Assembly: GCA_900554215.1 (NCBI GenBank)
Contig: USGG01000061.1
Coordinates: 1 to 12,069 of the forward strand
Reading direction: 5' to 3'
DNA from: an uncultured Megasphaera sp.
Lineage (GTDB): Bacteria; Bacillota; Negativicutes; Veillonellales; Megasphaeraceae
DNA length: 12,069 nucleotides
Below are positions 1 through 7,202 of the stretch, in pieces. A program made the position numbers and the translations under genes. A model generated the notes under the pieces. It was not told the DNA's origin. It did not search any database and saw nothing but the letters and a program-made list of their open reading frames with translations. Position 1 is the stretch's first letter, and every line of letters begins with the position of its first letter.

Positions 1-47
1 TTTTATATTCAGATGCCGAACTTTCTATCCCGCATCTATGATCCAGT

Positions 48-122
48 TGGTGGGCCCACCTGGATTTGAACCAGGGACCAACCGGTTATGAGCCGGGGGC
101 TCTACCGCTGAGCTATAGGCCC
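48..122 (-). tRNA. tRNA with CAU anticodon, probably tRNA-Ile2 (AUA reader)
   Basis: Read on the minus strand, this folds into a complete cloverleaf. The acceptor GGGCCTA pairs with TGGGCCC (one G-T wobble), the D stem is GCTC/GAGC, the anticodon loop is CTCATAA, and the T stem CCTGG/CCAGG closes the loop TTCAAAT. A discriminator A and an encoded CCA end follow. The anticodon is CAT, which can be elongator Met, initiator Met or Ile2. The first acceptor pair is a G-C match, which argues against an initiator. The anticodon arm plus variable loop (CTCATAACCGG then TTGGTC) resembles tRNA-Ile2 of other bacteria, where TilS converts the wobble C to lysidine so that AUA is read. Ile2 is therefore favoured, but elongator Met is not excluded. 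The outermost anticodon-stem pair appears to be a C-U mismatch. Confidence 0.9.
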
Positions 123-126
123 TAAA

Positions 127-146
127 GGTAAGGTAAAAACCTTACC
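127..146 (-). other. Hairpin between rpoD and the tRNA (pre-tRNA leader or weak terminator)
   Basis: GGTAAGG and CCTTACC form a perfect 7-bp stem around a 6-base loop. On the minus strand the stem is followed by only TTTA before the mature tRNA begins, so it is a poor Rho-independent terminator for rpoD. With the start site predicted from the promoter at 152-180, the stem would begin at about the first base of the tRNA precursor. It may serve as a leader structure, a weak rpoD terminator, or both. Confidence 0.6.
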
Positions 147-151
147 AAGTA

Positions 152-180
152 ATTATACGATAAGAAAATAGACTCGTCAA
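152..180 (-). promoter_or_regulatory. Sigma-70 promoter of the tRNA gene
   Basis: On the minus strand, TTGACG (175-180) and a perfect TATAAT (152-157) are separated by exactly 17 bases. This is the best promoter match in the window. It lies in the gap after the rpoD stop codon and points at the tRNA. Transcription should begin near base 146, about 24 bases before the mature tRNA 5' end, so the tRNA does not depend on read-through from rpoD. Confidence 0.85.
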
Positions 181-188
181 GTTAAGGA

Positions 189-1457
189 TTAAAGAAAATC
201 CTTAATCTTTTCCCGCTTGCCCCAATTGCGCAACTTGCTGAGAGCCTTGCCTTCAATCTGGCGAATTCGTTCGCGCGTGACGTTGAAATGCTGGCCTACT
301 TCTTCCAGCGTTCTGGGGCGGCCGTCCTTCAAGCCGAAACGCAGGTACAGGACCTTGCGTTCTCTGTCCGTCAGGCAGGAGAACACGTCTTCAATCTGTT
401 CTTTCAACAGGATGAAAGACGCGGCATCGTCCGGAGCAATCGCTTCGGAATCTTCGATAAAGTCTCCCAAATGAGAATCTTCTTCTTCACCGATAGGCGT
501 TTCCAGCGATACCGGTTCCTGGGCAATCTTCATGATTTCCCGGACGCGTTCTACAGGAATATCCATCTTTTCAGCAATTTCTTCCGGCAGCGGCTCTCTG
601 CCTTTATCCTGCAGGAGCTGACGGGAAATGCGGATGAGCTTATTAATCGTTTCGACCATGTGGACGGGAATGCGTATCGTCCGGGCTTGGTCGGCAATGG
701 CCCGGGTAATGGCCTGGCGAATCCACCATGTCGCATAGGTACTGAATTTATAGCCCTTGCTGTAATCGAATTTGTCGACAGCTTTCAAGAGACCCAGATT
801 GCCCTCCTGAATGAGGTCGAGGAACAACATGCCTCGTCCTACGTACCGTTTGGCAATGCTGACGACGAGGCGCAGGTTGGCGTCGGTCAGTTTTTTCTTG
901 GCCATGGCTCCAGCTTTTAATTCTTCTTCCGTCGCGTCAGGCGAATTGCCTCGCTCGATAGCCTGAGCCAAAGCGATTTCTTCCGTTGCCGACAGGAGAG
1001 GCACCCGGCCGATTTCCTTCAGATACATGCGGACAGGATCGTCGATATTGATGCCTTCGGGAACGCTTAAATCGACATTGTGCAGATCGGGAACGGGTTC
1101 GCCGTCGTCGTCGACGTTGAGGTCGTCGTTGTCGTTCAGGGAATCGTCTTCGCCGATAATATCAATGCCCTTATCGGCAAACAGCTCGTACATCTTGTCG
1201 ATTTGTTCCGGCGACAGGTCGTCTTCTTCCATGACGTTCATGATTTCCGTATACGTAAGACAGCCTTTTTTCTGGCCTGTTTGGAGAAGCTGCTTAATAT
1301 GCTGCAGGACGATTTCACGGCGTTCTTGCTCGCTCATCTGCTTTGCCGGTTCTTTTTTCTTGCTCGTTTTGCGTTTCGGCGCTTTTTTCGCTGTACTTTT
1401 CTTTGCGCCGGCTTTCTTTTCTATTGTATTTTCAACTGCATCTGTCGTTTTTACCAT
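189..1457 (-). CDS. rpoD: RNA polymerase primary sigma factor RpoD (SigA)
   Basis: Primary sigma-70 factor of 422 residues, which directs RNA polymerase to housekeeping promoters. Region 1.2 is near 127-170 (DPVRMYLKEIG). Region 2 is near 187-260, with the core-binding and -10 recognition segment (DLIQEGNLGLLKAVDKFD, then FSTYATWWIRQAI). Region 3 is near 265-345, and region 4 with the -35 HTH is near 350-422 (TLEEVGQHFNVTRERIRQIE). The N-terminus is unusual: a lysine-rich stretch at about 13-40 and an aspartate-rich stretch at about 103-119. The large spacer between regions 1.2 and 2 found in E. coli is absent, as usual in Firmicutes. The ATG at 1457 is chosen because AGGAG lies 10 bases upstream; an in-frame extension to 1517 would overlap the end of dnaG and lacks a comparable site. 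dnaG lies 20 bases upstream, so the two are probably co-transcribed. Confidence 0.97.
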   Translation of the reverse strand: MVKTTDAVENTIEKKAGAKKSTAKKAPKRKTSKKKEPAKQMSEQERREIVLQHIKQLLQTGQKKGCLTYTEIMNVMEEDDLSPEQIDKMYELFADKGIDIIGEDDSLNDNDDLNVDDDGEPVPDLHNVDLSVPEGINIDDPVRMYLKEIGRVPLLSATEEIALAQAIERGNSPDATEEELKAGAMAKKKLTDANLRLVVSIAKRYVGRGMLFLDLIQEGNLGLLKAVDKFDYSKGYKFSTYATWWIRQAITRAIADQARTIRIPVHMVETINKLIRISRQLLQDKGREPLPEEIAEKMDIPVERVREIMKIAQEPVSLETPIGEEEDSHLGDFIEDSEAIAPDDAASFILLKEQIEDVFSCLTDRERKVLYLRFGLKDGRPRTLEEVGQHFNVTRERIRQIEGKALSKLRNWGKREKIKDFL

Positions 1458-1477
1458 GACGTACAAGCTCCTTTCTC

Positions 1478-3280
1478 CTAAGACCATTTCTTTATTTCTT
1501 CGTTTATTCGCTTGCATGCTGCTAATTCTTCTATAACCCGCTGGTCGTTATTGCGGCTGTACGCAGTCGCTTTTTGGCTGTGCTCGATATACTGCTTCTG
1601 CAGCTCGGCTAAGCGGAACCGCCTGACGTAATCCATCAGCACGGCTTCGTCCATAGGGACGTCCTGCAAGATCATAATCCGCGCGACTTCTTCCGCCTCT
1701 TCCGGCGTCAGGCGCTGCTGAATATCCGCTTTGGCATAGGCCCCCTGCGAGGCGTAGACGTCTAAAATGATTTGATATATGCGGCGCCGGCGTTCATCCA
1801 TAAAAAAGGCGATATCGATTTTTTGCCGGATGCGTTCGCATGCCGACGGTTTTTCCAACAAGAAGCGCAGAATATTTTCTTCCGCCACAGCCATGGAGCC
1901 TTGTCCACGGGCCGCCGCGTTTTCATGAAACACTGTCGGCGATATGACGACTTGCTGCTGGCCTAATTCCGGATGCTTAGCCACGTATTTATTAAATTCG
2001 CTGCGGACAGCTGTTTCATCAATTTGTATTTGTCTGGCCATTTTCTTTAAAAAGCCGTCTAACACGACCCGGTTGTCTACGGTCGCCACGACGGGAAGAA
2101 CCATGGCCGTAATGGAAGATTTTCCTTCCAGCGTCGTGCCATCGTATTGGCGCAGCGCCGTCTGGAGCATGTAGTCCAAGGCGTTGGGAGCGTTGGCTAC
2201 GGCTTCTTTAAATTTTTCCGGCCCGGCTGAATTAATATATTCGTCGGGATCCTTTCCCTGGGGCAGCGACACGACGCGTATCCGCATGCCCATGCCGCGG
2301 ACGATTTCCATCGCCCGCAGCGTCGCCTGCCGGCCGGCGCCGTCCATGTCGTAGGACAGTACCAGCTCGTCAGCCTGCCGCTGCAGCAGACGTGCCTGCT
2401 CCGGCGTAAACGACGTGCCCAGAGAGGCTACGACATTGCGTATGCCCTTGTCGTGAGCCGCTACGACGTCCATGTAGCCTTCGACGAGGACCGCCTTCCC
2501 CTCTTCATAAATGGCTTTGTGAGCCAGATCCATGGCAAATAATAAGCGGCGTTTATTAAATATAGGCGTTTCGGGAGAATTCAGGTATTTCGGCCGGCTG
2601 TCGTCCAGCACGCGGCCGCCGAATCCGACAATGCGGCTGCGGCCGTCCCGTATGGGAAAGATAACCCGATTGCGGAAGGCATCGTAAAAACGGCCGTTCT
2701 TTTCCTTCGCCAGTCCCAACAGCACCAAATCCTTTCCCGACACGCCTTTTTTCATGAAGGCATCGGTCAGCTTATTCCAGCTGTCCGGCGCGAAACCGAG
2801 CTTAAATTCCCGAATCGTCCCGTCGGATACGCGGCGCTTGTGAAAGTAGGCCAGTCCCGGTTCTCCGTAATGAGTTTTCGTCAGACAATTATGAAAAAAA
2901 TTCCCGGCCATTTCATTGATTTGATACAAGCGGCCTGCCAGCCGTTCCCGTTCGATTTCCTCAGCCGACTTCTGGATTTCCGGCAGGGGGATATGAGCCC
3001 GCTCGGCCAACATCGTCACGGCGTCGGAAAAGGAAACGTGCTCCTGCATCATAATGAATTTAAATACGTCGCCCGAGGCATGACAGCCGAAACAATAAAA
3101 AAAACCTTTATCAGCGGCGACGCTGAAAGACGCTGTTTTTTCACTGTGAAAAGGACAGCAGGCCCAGAAATTCCGTCCCTGGCGCTTCAGGGACACATAC
3201 CCTGATATGACGCCGACGATGTCGTTGGCTTGCCGCACCTGTTCAATGAATTCACTGGAAAATCTCCTCACGCCAATCAC
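1478..3280 (-). CDS. dnaG: DNA primase DnaG
   Basis: DNA primase of 600 residues, the usual length, which makes the RNA primers for lagging-strand synthesis and works with the replicative helicase. The N-terminal CHC2 zinc-binding domain has ligands C42, H45, C63 and C66 (CPFH ... CFGC). The catalytic core follows, with RNRVIFPI and GFGGR near 203-223. The TOPRIM domain lies near 260-345, with acidic metal-binding residues E267 (LVEGYMDV) and D311/D313 (SYDMDGAG). The C-terminal 150 residues match the variable helicase-interaction region in position. The start is GTG at 3280, with AAAGG five bases upstream; a second GTG at 3271 with AGGTG ahead of it is an alternative, and the true start may be either. 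The TAG stop sits inside the purine-rich lead-in to the rpoD SD, consistent with a dnaG-rpoD operon. Confidence 0.97.
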   Translation of the reverse strand: MIGVRRFSSEFIEQVRQANDIVGVISGYVSLKRQGRNFWACCPFHSEKTASFSVAADKGFFYCFGCHASGDVFKFIMMQEHVSFSDAVTMLAERAHIPLPEIQKSAEEIERERLAGRLYQINEMAGNFFHNCLTKTHYGEPGLAYFHKRRVSDGTIREFKLGFAPDSWNKLTDAFMKKGVSGKDLVLLGLAKEKNGRFYDAFRNRVIFPIRDGRSRIVGFGGRVLDDSRPKYLNSPETPIFNKRRLLFAMDLAHKAIYEEGKAVLVEGYMDVVAAHDKGIRNVVASLGTSFTPEQARLLQRQADELVLSYDMDGAGRQATLRAMEIVRGMGMRIRVVSLPQGKDPDEYINSAGPEKFKEAVANAPNALDYMLQTALRQYDGTTLEGKSSITAMVLPVVATVDNRVVLDGFLKKMARQIQIDETAVRSEFNKYVAKHPELGQQQVVISPTVFHENAAARGQGSMAVAEENILRFLLEKPSACERIRQKIDIAFFMDERRRRIYQIILDVYASQGAYAKADIQQRLTPEEAEEVARIMILQDVPMDEAVLMDYVRRFRLAELQKQYIEHSQKATAYSRNNDQRVIEELAACKRINEEIKKWS

Positions 3281-3395
3281 CTGTACCTTTAATTATTCCG
3301 ACGATAATATATTCTCTATGGCCCGGCCAAAATCCTTCTTTTATTTCCAAACCGCGAAAAAAACAGGAGACCTGCAAAAAATCCGCAACGCTCCT

Positions 3396-3425
3396 ATCAT
3401 AATACATTCCCTGCCCCTCGGTCAA
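3396..3425 (-). promoter_or_regulatory. Candidate promoter of the dnaG-rpoD operon
   Basis: On the minus strand TTGACC (3420-3425) and TATGAT (3396-3401) are separated by 18 bases, and each matches consensus at five of six positions. Transcription would start near 3389 and leave a leader of about 110 bases before the dnaG GTG. The leader holds a T7 run but no convincing riboswitch fold was recognised. It is the best minus-strand promoter match in the divergent gap 3281-3548. Confidence 0.6.
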
Positions 3426-3454
3426 CGTTCTTTTCCATTTATTTTATTTGCAAA

Positions 3455-3508
3455 TTGACGGGGGGAGCCTAGAAATGTATAGATTTATTTTTTACCATTT
3501 TGTATAAT
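3455..3508 (+). promoter_or_regulatory. Promoter elements of the RluA-type gene
   Basis: TTGACG (3455-3460) is followed after 17 bases by TATAGA (3478-3483), a plausible promoter that points at the pseudouridine synthase gene. A perfect TATAAT lies further on at 3503-3508 but has no good -35 at the right distance. A third TATAAT at 3545-3550 overlaps the start codon and is unlikely to be used. The rest of the 268-base divergent gap is AT-rich and shows no gene. Confidence 0.55.
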
Positions 3509-3548
3509 ATAGATGAATAATCTTAGATTTGCATTAAAGGATGGTATA

Positions 3549-4442
3549 ATGATTCATTTTACAGTAGGCCCGCTATCCAGGCCCACGAGCCTTCTCGGAG
3601 CGCTGCGCCATTTCGGCGTATCGTCGACGCTGCGCCGCCGCATCAAACGCAACGGCGTCTGCACGGTCAACGGCCAGATTGCTTCGACAACGCAGTTTAT
3701 CTATGAGGGTGACGTAGTCCGCGTCGACCTGCCTCAGGTCAATTCGTTTTCGCCCGAGCCCATCCCTTTGTCTATCGCCTACGAGGACGACTACCTCCTC
3801 GTCGTCGACAAGCCCGCAGGCCTGCTCATGCATCCGACGGCAGCCGTGCGGCAGGGTACGCTGGCCAACGCCGTGGCGTACTACTACGAGCAAAGCCGTC
3901 AGCACTGCTCGTACCACCCGATGCACCGCTTGGACAAGAATACGTCGGGCTTGTGCATGATTGCCAAGGAACCGCAGGTACAGTCCCAATTCGATAAAAA
4001 AGAAACGGCCTATAAACGGCTGTACATGGCGTTGACAGAAGGCCGCTTTCCCAGCCCCTTCGCCACCGTCCGCAGCCCTATCGGCCGCTGCCCGGACAGC
4101 ATCATTACCCGTCAGGTCATGGCCGGCGGAAAACCGGCCCATACGGATTTCACCTGCCTGGCCGCCGGCGACGCCTACAGCCTGGTCAGCGTCTGCCTGC
4201 ACACAGGCCGGACCCACCAGATCCGCGTGCACAGCGCCTACCTCGGGTATCCCCTTGTCGGCGACGACTTGTACGGCGGTTCACGAGACCTCATGACGCG
4301 GCAGGCGCTGCACGCCTACGCCATGCAGTTCGTCCATCCCATGACGGGACAGCTTATTTCGGTCAATTCCCCCCTCCCTGCTGATATGGCGCGCCTTGTC
4401 AGCCAGGCCGGCTGGAATTACATATACGCAAGGCTTCATTAA
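3549..4442 (+). CDS. RluA-family 23S rRNA/tRNA pseudouridine synthase
   Basis: Pseudouridine synthase of 297 residues that isomerises specific uridines in structured RNA. An S4-like RNA-binding domain at about 16-60 (LRRRIKRNGVCTVNG) is followed by the RluA catalytic domain. The signature HRLDKNTSGL carries the catalytic aspartate D129. The domain also has VVDKPAGLLMHP upstream and GRTHQIRVH downstream, the latter the usual substrate-pocket motif. This layout matches RluA/RluD-type enzymes, but the target base cannot be assigned from sequence. The ATG at 3549 is chosen because AAAGG lies eight bases upstream. An in-frame ATG at 3513 has no SD and sits right after a TATAAT. The aldolase gene begins 28 bases after the stop, so the two may share a transcript. 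Confidence 0.9.
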   Translation: MIHFTVGPLSRPTSLLGALRHFGVSSTLRRRIKRNGVCTVNGQIASTTQFIYEGDVVRVDLPQVNSFSPEPIPLSIAYEDDYLLVVDKPAGLLMHPTAAVRQGTLANAVAYYYEQSRQHCSYHPMHRLDKNTSGLCMIAKEPQVQSQFDKKETAYKRLYMALTEGRFPSPFATVRSPIGRCPDSIITRQVMAGGKPAHTDFTCLAAGDAYSLVSVCLHTGRTHQIRVHSAYLGYPLVGDDLYGGSRDLMTRQALHAYAMQFVHPMTGQLISVNSPLPADMARLVSQAGWNYIYARLH

Positions 4443-4470
4443 TTTCACTTATTTTTAGGAGGTATGCCAA

Positions 4471-5436
4471 ATGCCATTAGTCGGAACCACAGAAATGTTT
4501 AAGAAAGCCTATGAAGGACACTACGCCATCGGAGCGTTCAACATCAACAACATGGAAATCGTTCAGGGCGTTACGGAAGCAGCTGCCGAACTGAAATCCC
4601 CTATTATTCTTCAGGCTTCGGCCGGCGCCAGAAAATATGCTAAACCGGCATATTTGAAACACCTCGTAGAAGCGGCTCTGGAAACGAACGACCTGCCCAT
4701 CGCCCTTCACCTCGACCACGGCGCAGACTTTGAAACGTGCAAGGACTGCATCGACGGCGGCTTTACGTCGGTCATGATCGACGGTTCCAAGCATTCGTTT
4801 GAAGATAACATCGCCTTGACGAAAAAAGTCGTCGAATACGCTCACGCTCACGGCGTCGTCGTAGAAGGCGAATTAGGCCAGCTCGCCGGCATTGAAGACG
4901 ACGTGAAAGTCGCCACTCATGAAGCTTCGTATACCCGTCCGGAAGAAGTAGAAGAATTCGTAACCCGCACCGGCGTCGATTCCCTGGCTATCGCTATCGG
5001 CACCAGCCACGGCGCGTATAAATTCAAACCAGAACAGTGCACGCGCAACGAACAGGGCGTCCTCGTTCCGCCGACGCTGCGCTTCGACATCCTCGAAGAA
5101 GTTTCCAAACGCCTGCCCGGCTTCCCCATCGTACTGCACGGCGCTTCGTCCGTCGTTCCGGAATACGTTAAGATCATCAACTCCAACGGCGGCAACTTGG
5201 CCGACGCCATCGGCATTCCCGAAGACCAGCTCCGCAAAGCCGCTTCCATGGCAGTCTGCAAGATCAATATCGACTCCGACCTCCGCCTGGGCCTGACCGC
5301 CGGCATCCGCCAGCACATGGCGCAGCATCCCGATCATTTTGACCCGCGCCAGTACCTCACGGACGGCCGCCAGTTCGTCCATGACATCGTAGCGCATAAG
5401 ATCAAATGCGTTCTCGGCTCGGAAGGCAAAATCTAA
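4471..5436 (+). CDS. fba: Class II fructose-1,6-bisphosphate aldolase
   Basis: Zinc-dependent aldolase of 321 residues that interconverts fructose 1,6-bisphosphate with glyceraldehyde 3-phosphate and dihydroxyacetone phosphate in glycolysis and gluconeogenesis. The (beta/alpha)8-barrel motifs are present. HLDHG carries the catalytic aspartate D82 and zinc ligand H83, EGELG carries E134, GTSHGAYKF carries H180 and IVLHGASS carries H223. KINIDSD near 264-270 is the phosphate-binding segment. About 35 residues between H180 and H223 place it in the longer class II type rather than the roughly 285-residue one. The start is fixed by AGGAGG eight bases before ATG. No good promoter was seen in the 28-base gap; a weak candidate (TTGTCA 4396-4401, 17 bases, TACATA 4419-4424) lies inside the upstream gene. 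No terminator separates it from rpsT. Confidence 0.95.
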   Translation: MPLVGTTEMFKKAYEGHYAIGAFNINNMEIVQGVTEAAAELKSPIILQASAGARKYAKPAYLKHLVEAALETNDLPIALHLDHGADFETCKDCIDGGFTSVMIDGSKHSFEDNIALTKKVVEYAHAHGVVVEGELGQLAGIEDDVKVATHEASYTRPEEVEEFVTRTGVDSLAIAIGTSHGAYKFKPEQCTRNEQGVLVPPTLRFDILEEVSKRLPGFPIVLHGASSVVPEYVKIINSNGGNLADAIGIPEDQLRKAASMAVCKINIDSDLRLGLTAGIRQHMAQHPDHFDPRQYLTDGRQFVHDIVAHKIKCVLGSEGKI

Positions 5437-5508
5437 CTAAATTACAAAAATATATTGATTTTTAGCGCTCTATATGATAGAATACTTTCTAGTGTTCTTG
5501 TAATTTAG
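5437..5508. repeat. Perfect 11-bp inverted repeat flanking the rpsT promoter
   Basis: CTAAATTACAA (5437-5447) begins directly after the fba stop codon. Its exact reverse complement TTGTAATTTAG (5498-5508) runs into the rpsT SD. Fifty bases holding the rpsT promoter lie between the arms. The arrangement could be a pair of operator half-sites, or a long-range stem in any transcript reading through from fba, which would bring the rpsT SD next to a stem. Function is unknown. Confidence 0.7.
5455..5483 (+). promoter_or_regulatory. Promoter of rpsT
   Basis: TTGATT (5455-5460) and TAGAAT (5478-5483) are separated by 17 bases, and a TG one base upstream of the -10 makes it an extended -10. Transcription would start near 5490 and give a short leader of about 30 bases before the UUG start. 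The right arm of the inverted repeat lies in this leader. Confidence 0.75.
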
Positions 5509-5521
5509 GGAGGTGAATCAA

Positions 5522-5788
5522 TTGCCGCAAATTAAATCCAACATCAAATCCATGGAAAAGGACGCAGCTCGTCACGCAGCTAACTCCAGAGTAAAATCTT
5601 CCGTTCATACGGCTATCCGCCGCACGACTGAAGCAATTGCCGCTGGTGATGCCGACGCTGTAAAGAAAGCCTTTGATAAAGCAAGCAGTGTAATCGATAG
5701 CGCCGCTCAGAAAGGCGTTCTCCATAAAAACAACGCAGCTCGCAAAAAGTCCCGCCTGGCTGCTAAAGTCAACGCAATGGGAAAATAA
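5522..5788 (+). CDS. rpsT: 30S ribosomal protein S20
   Basis: Small basic protein of 88 residues that binds 16S rRNA in the body of the 30S subunit. It matches S20 along its length: PQIKSNIKSMEKDAARHAAN at the N-terminus, SRVKSSVHTAIRRTTEAI, then a C-terminal HKNNAARKKSRLAAKVNAM with the usual arginine/lysine pattern. The start is taken as TTG at 5522, because GGAGG ends eight bases upstream and the protein then begins MPQIKS, as in other S20 proteins. An in-frame GTG at 5513 lies inside the SD itself and would add a non-conserved tripeptide. E. coli rpsT also starts with UUG, where the weak start takes part in autogenous translational control; the same may hold here. It has its own promoter and a terminator immediately after it. 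Confidence 0.95.
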   Translation: MPQIKSNIKSMEKDAARHAANSRVKSSVHTAIRRTTEAIAAGDADAVKKAFDKASSVIDSAAQKGVLHKNNAARKKSRLAAKVNAMGK

Positions 5789-5799
5789 TGTAAATGCTG

Positions 5800-5834
5800 A
5801 CAAGGCCCGCCGAATACGACGGGCCTTGTTTTTC
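5800..5834 (+). terminator. Rho-independent terminator after rpsT
   Basis: ACAAGGCCCG (5800-5809) and CGGGCCTTGT (5820-5829) form a perfect 10-bp GC-rich stem with a 10-base loop, followed by a T run. It starts 12 bases after the rpsT stop. The T run ends about 10 bases before the SD of the transporter gene, so that gene depends on read-through or on an undetected promoter. Confidence 0.9.
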
Positions 5835-5852
5835 TATTCTCAAGGAGGCCCT

Positions 5853-7190
5853 ATGCAGTTCCCCCAGTTTTCACAGTTTAGACATTTTCTTATTTTATTT
5901 TTCCCCCTCCTATTCACGCAGGTAGCGCAAATAGGCACAAGCGTATTCAGCAGCATCTTCAGCGGCCAGGCCGGCACGGTCGATTTGGCCGGCGTCGCCG
6001 TCGCCGTCAATATCTGGGTGCCCATCTTCGCCGGCGTCTGCGGCCTCTTTTTCGGCGTGTCGCCGATTATTTCCCAGCTGCGGGGAGCCTGCAAGGACAG
6101 CCGCATTCCCATGTATATCGCCCAGAGCTTGTATATCGCCGTCTTCTTTACCGTCGTCGCCATCGCCCTGGGCAGCCTCGTCCTGCCGCCCTTTCTCGAC
6201 TTTATGGGACTGGAACCGGCTGTCCGCTACATTGCCGGCGAGTACCTGTTCGCGCTGGCCCTGGGCATTCTGCCTATGTTTCTCATGGCGACGATGCGCT
6301 ACGTCGTCGATGCCCACGGCATGACTCATATTTCTATGACCATCATCGTATTTCATATGGTCGTCACGGTACTCCTGTTCCGCCTCCTCATCTTCGGCGG
6401 ACTGGGCATCGCTCCCATGGGCGGCATCGGCACGGGCTACGCCTTGACGATCGCCTCGTGGATCGCCTTCTTCATCTTTGCCGCCGTATTCCAATGGAAG
6501 GAGCCCTTTCGCTCCTATGCCATCTGGACGAAGCCCCGCCCCGTCAGCTGGGCCCACTGCTATCACCAGCTGCAGCTGGGCATCCCCATTTTCATCGCCG
6601 TATTCTGTGAAACCAGCTTATTCAGCATCGTCGGTCTCCTCATGGCTGAGTTCGGGACGCTGTATCTGGCCGCCAATCAGGCCGCTATCAGCTATGCCAC
6701 GCTGACCTATACCATCCCCTGGAGCGTCAGCTTGACGGCAACGATTGTCATCGGTTACGAAGTAGGCGCTAAAAACTTCGTCGGCGCCCGCCAGTACGCC
6801 CTGCTCTGCCAGATGACGGCCTTTGCCGTAGCAACGCTGACTATTACAGCAACGTACCTGTTTCTGGACCCGATCAGCAGTTTGTTTACCCATGATACAG
6901 AAACCTTTGCAGCCATCCGCCAATTTCTCGTATACGCTATGGCCTTCGTCTTTCTCGATGCGGCCGGCACGCCTGTACAGGGAATCCTGCGCGGCTATAA
7001 AGACGTCAAGGTTATTACATATATTGCCTTTGTCACCTATTGGCTTATCAGCATCCCCCTGGGGTACGCCTGTGCCCATCTGACGTCATACGGACCATAC
7101 GGATACTGGCTGTGCTTCGTCATCAGCCTAATCATCAATTCCAGTGCGCTGAATTACCGTTTGTGGCGTCATACAGCATTTCAACAGTAA
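5853..7190 (+). CDS. MATE family multidrug/metabolite efflux transporter
   Basis: Polytopic membrane protein of 445 residues with about twelve hydrophobic segments, the size and layout of MATE exporters. These use a Na+ or H+ gradient to expel drugs, dyes or metabolites. Family features are an N-terminal half with GVSPIISQLRGA after TM2, a mid-protein segment RYVVDAHGMTHISM followed by GGLGIAPMGGIGTGYAL, and a second-half repeat with IGYEVGAKNFVGARQYALL. PVQGILRGYKDVK near the C-terminus is the matching element of the second half. The substrate cannot be inferred. The ATG at 5853 follows AAGGAGG by four bases; an in-frame TTG at 5826 lies within the terminator stem and is unlikely. The only promoter seen upstream belongs to rpsT, with a terminator between. 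The aminopeptidase gene begins 12 bases after the stop, so the two are coupled. Confidence 0.9.
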   Translation: MQFPQFSQFRHFLILFFPLLFTQVAQIGTSVFSSIFSGQAGTVDLAGVAVAVNIWVPIFAGVCGLFFGVSPIISQLRGACKDSRIPMYIAQSLYIAVFFTVVAIALGSLVLPPFLDFMGLEPAVRYIAGEYLFALALGILPMFLMATMRYVVDAHGMTHISMTIIVFHMVVTVLLFRLLIFGGLGIAPMGGIGTGYALTIASWIAFFIFAAVFQWKEPFRSYAIWTKPRPVSWAHCYHQLQLGIPIFIAVFCETSLFSIVGLLMAEFGTLYLAANQAAISYATLTYTIPWSVSLTATIVIGYEVGAKNFVGARQYALLCQMTAFAVATLTITATYLFLDPISSLFTHDTETFAAIRQFLVYAMAFVFLDAAGTPVQGILRGYKDVKVITYIAFVTYWLISIPLGYACAHLTSYGPYGYWLCFVISLIINSSALNYRLWRHTAFQQ

Positions 7191-7202
7191 GGAGTGATTC
7201 TC

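Noticed and set aside
11..37. AGATGC/GCATCT hairpin downstream of the tRNA
   Set aside because: Six pairs with a 15-base loop and no T run on the minus strand. It is too weak to call a terminator, and the sequence beyond the window edge is unknown.
288..920. Open frame of 210 codons on the plus strand opposite rpoD
   Set aside because: It is a shadow of a firmly identified conserved gene, has no recognisable protein features and no SD.
3340..3395. Terminator- or attenuator-like structure in the dnaG leader (AGGAG/CTCCT pairing followed by a T7 run)
   Set aside because: The left arm lies between the predicted -10 and the transcription start, so it would not be in the RNA. The remaining CAGG/CCTG stem is only four pairs.
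3513..3548. Upstream ATG that would lengthen the RluA-type protein by 12 residues
   Set aside because: No SD precedes it and a TATAAT lies immediately upstream, while the ATG at 3549 has a well-placed AAAGG.
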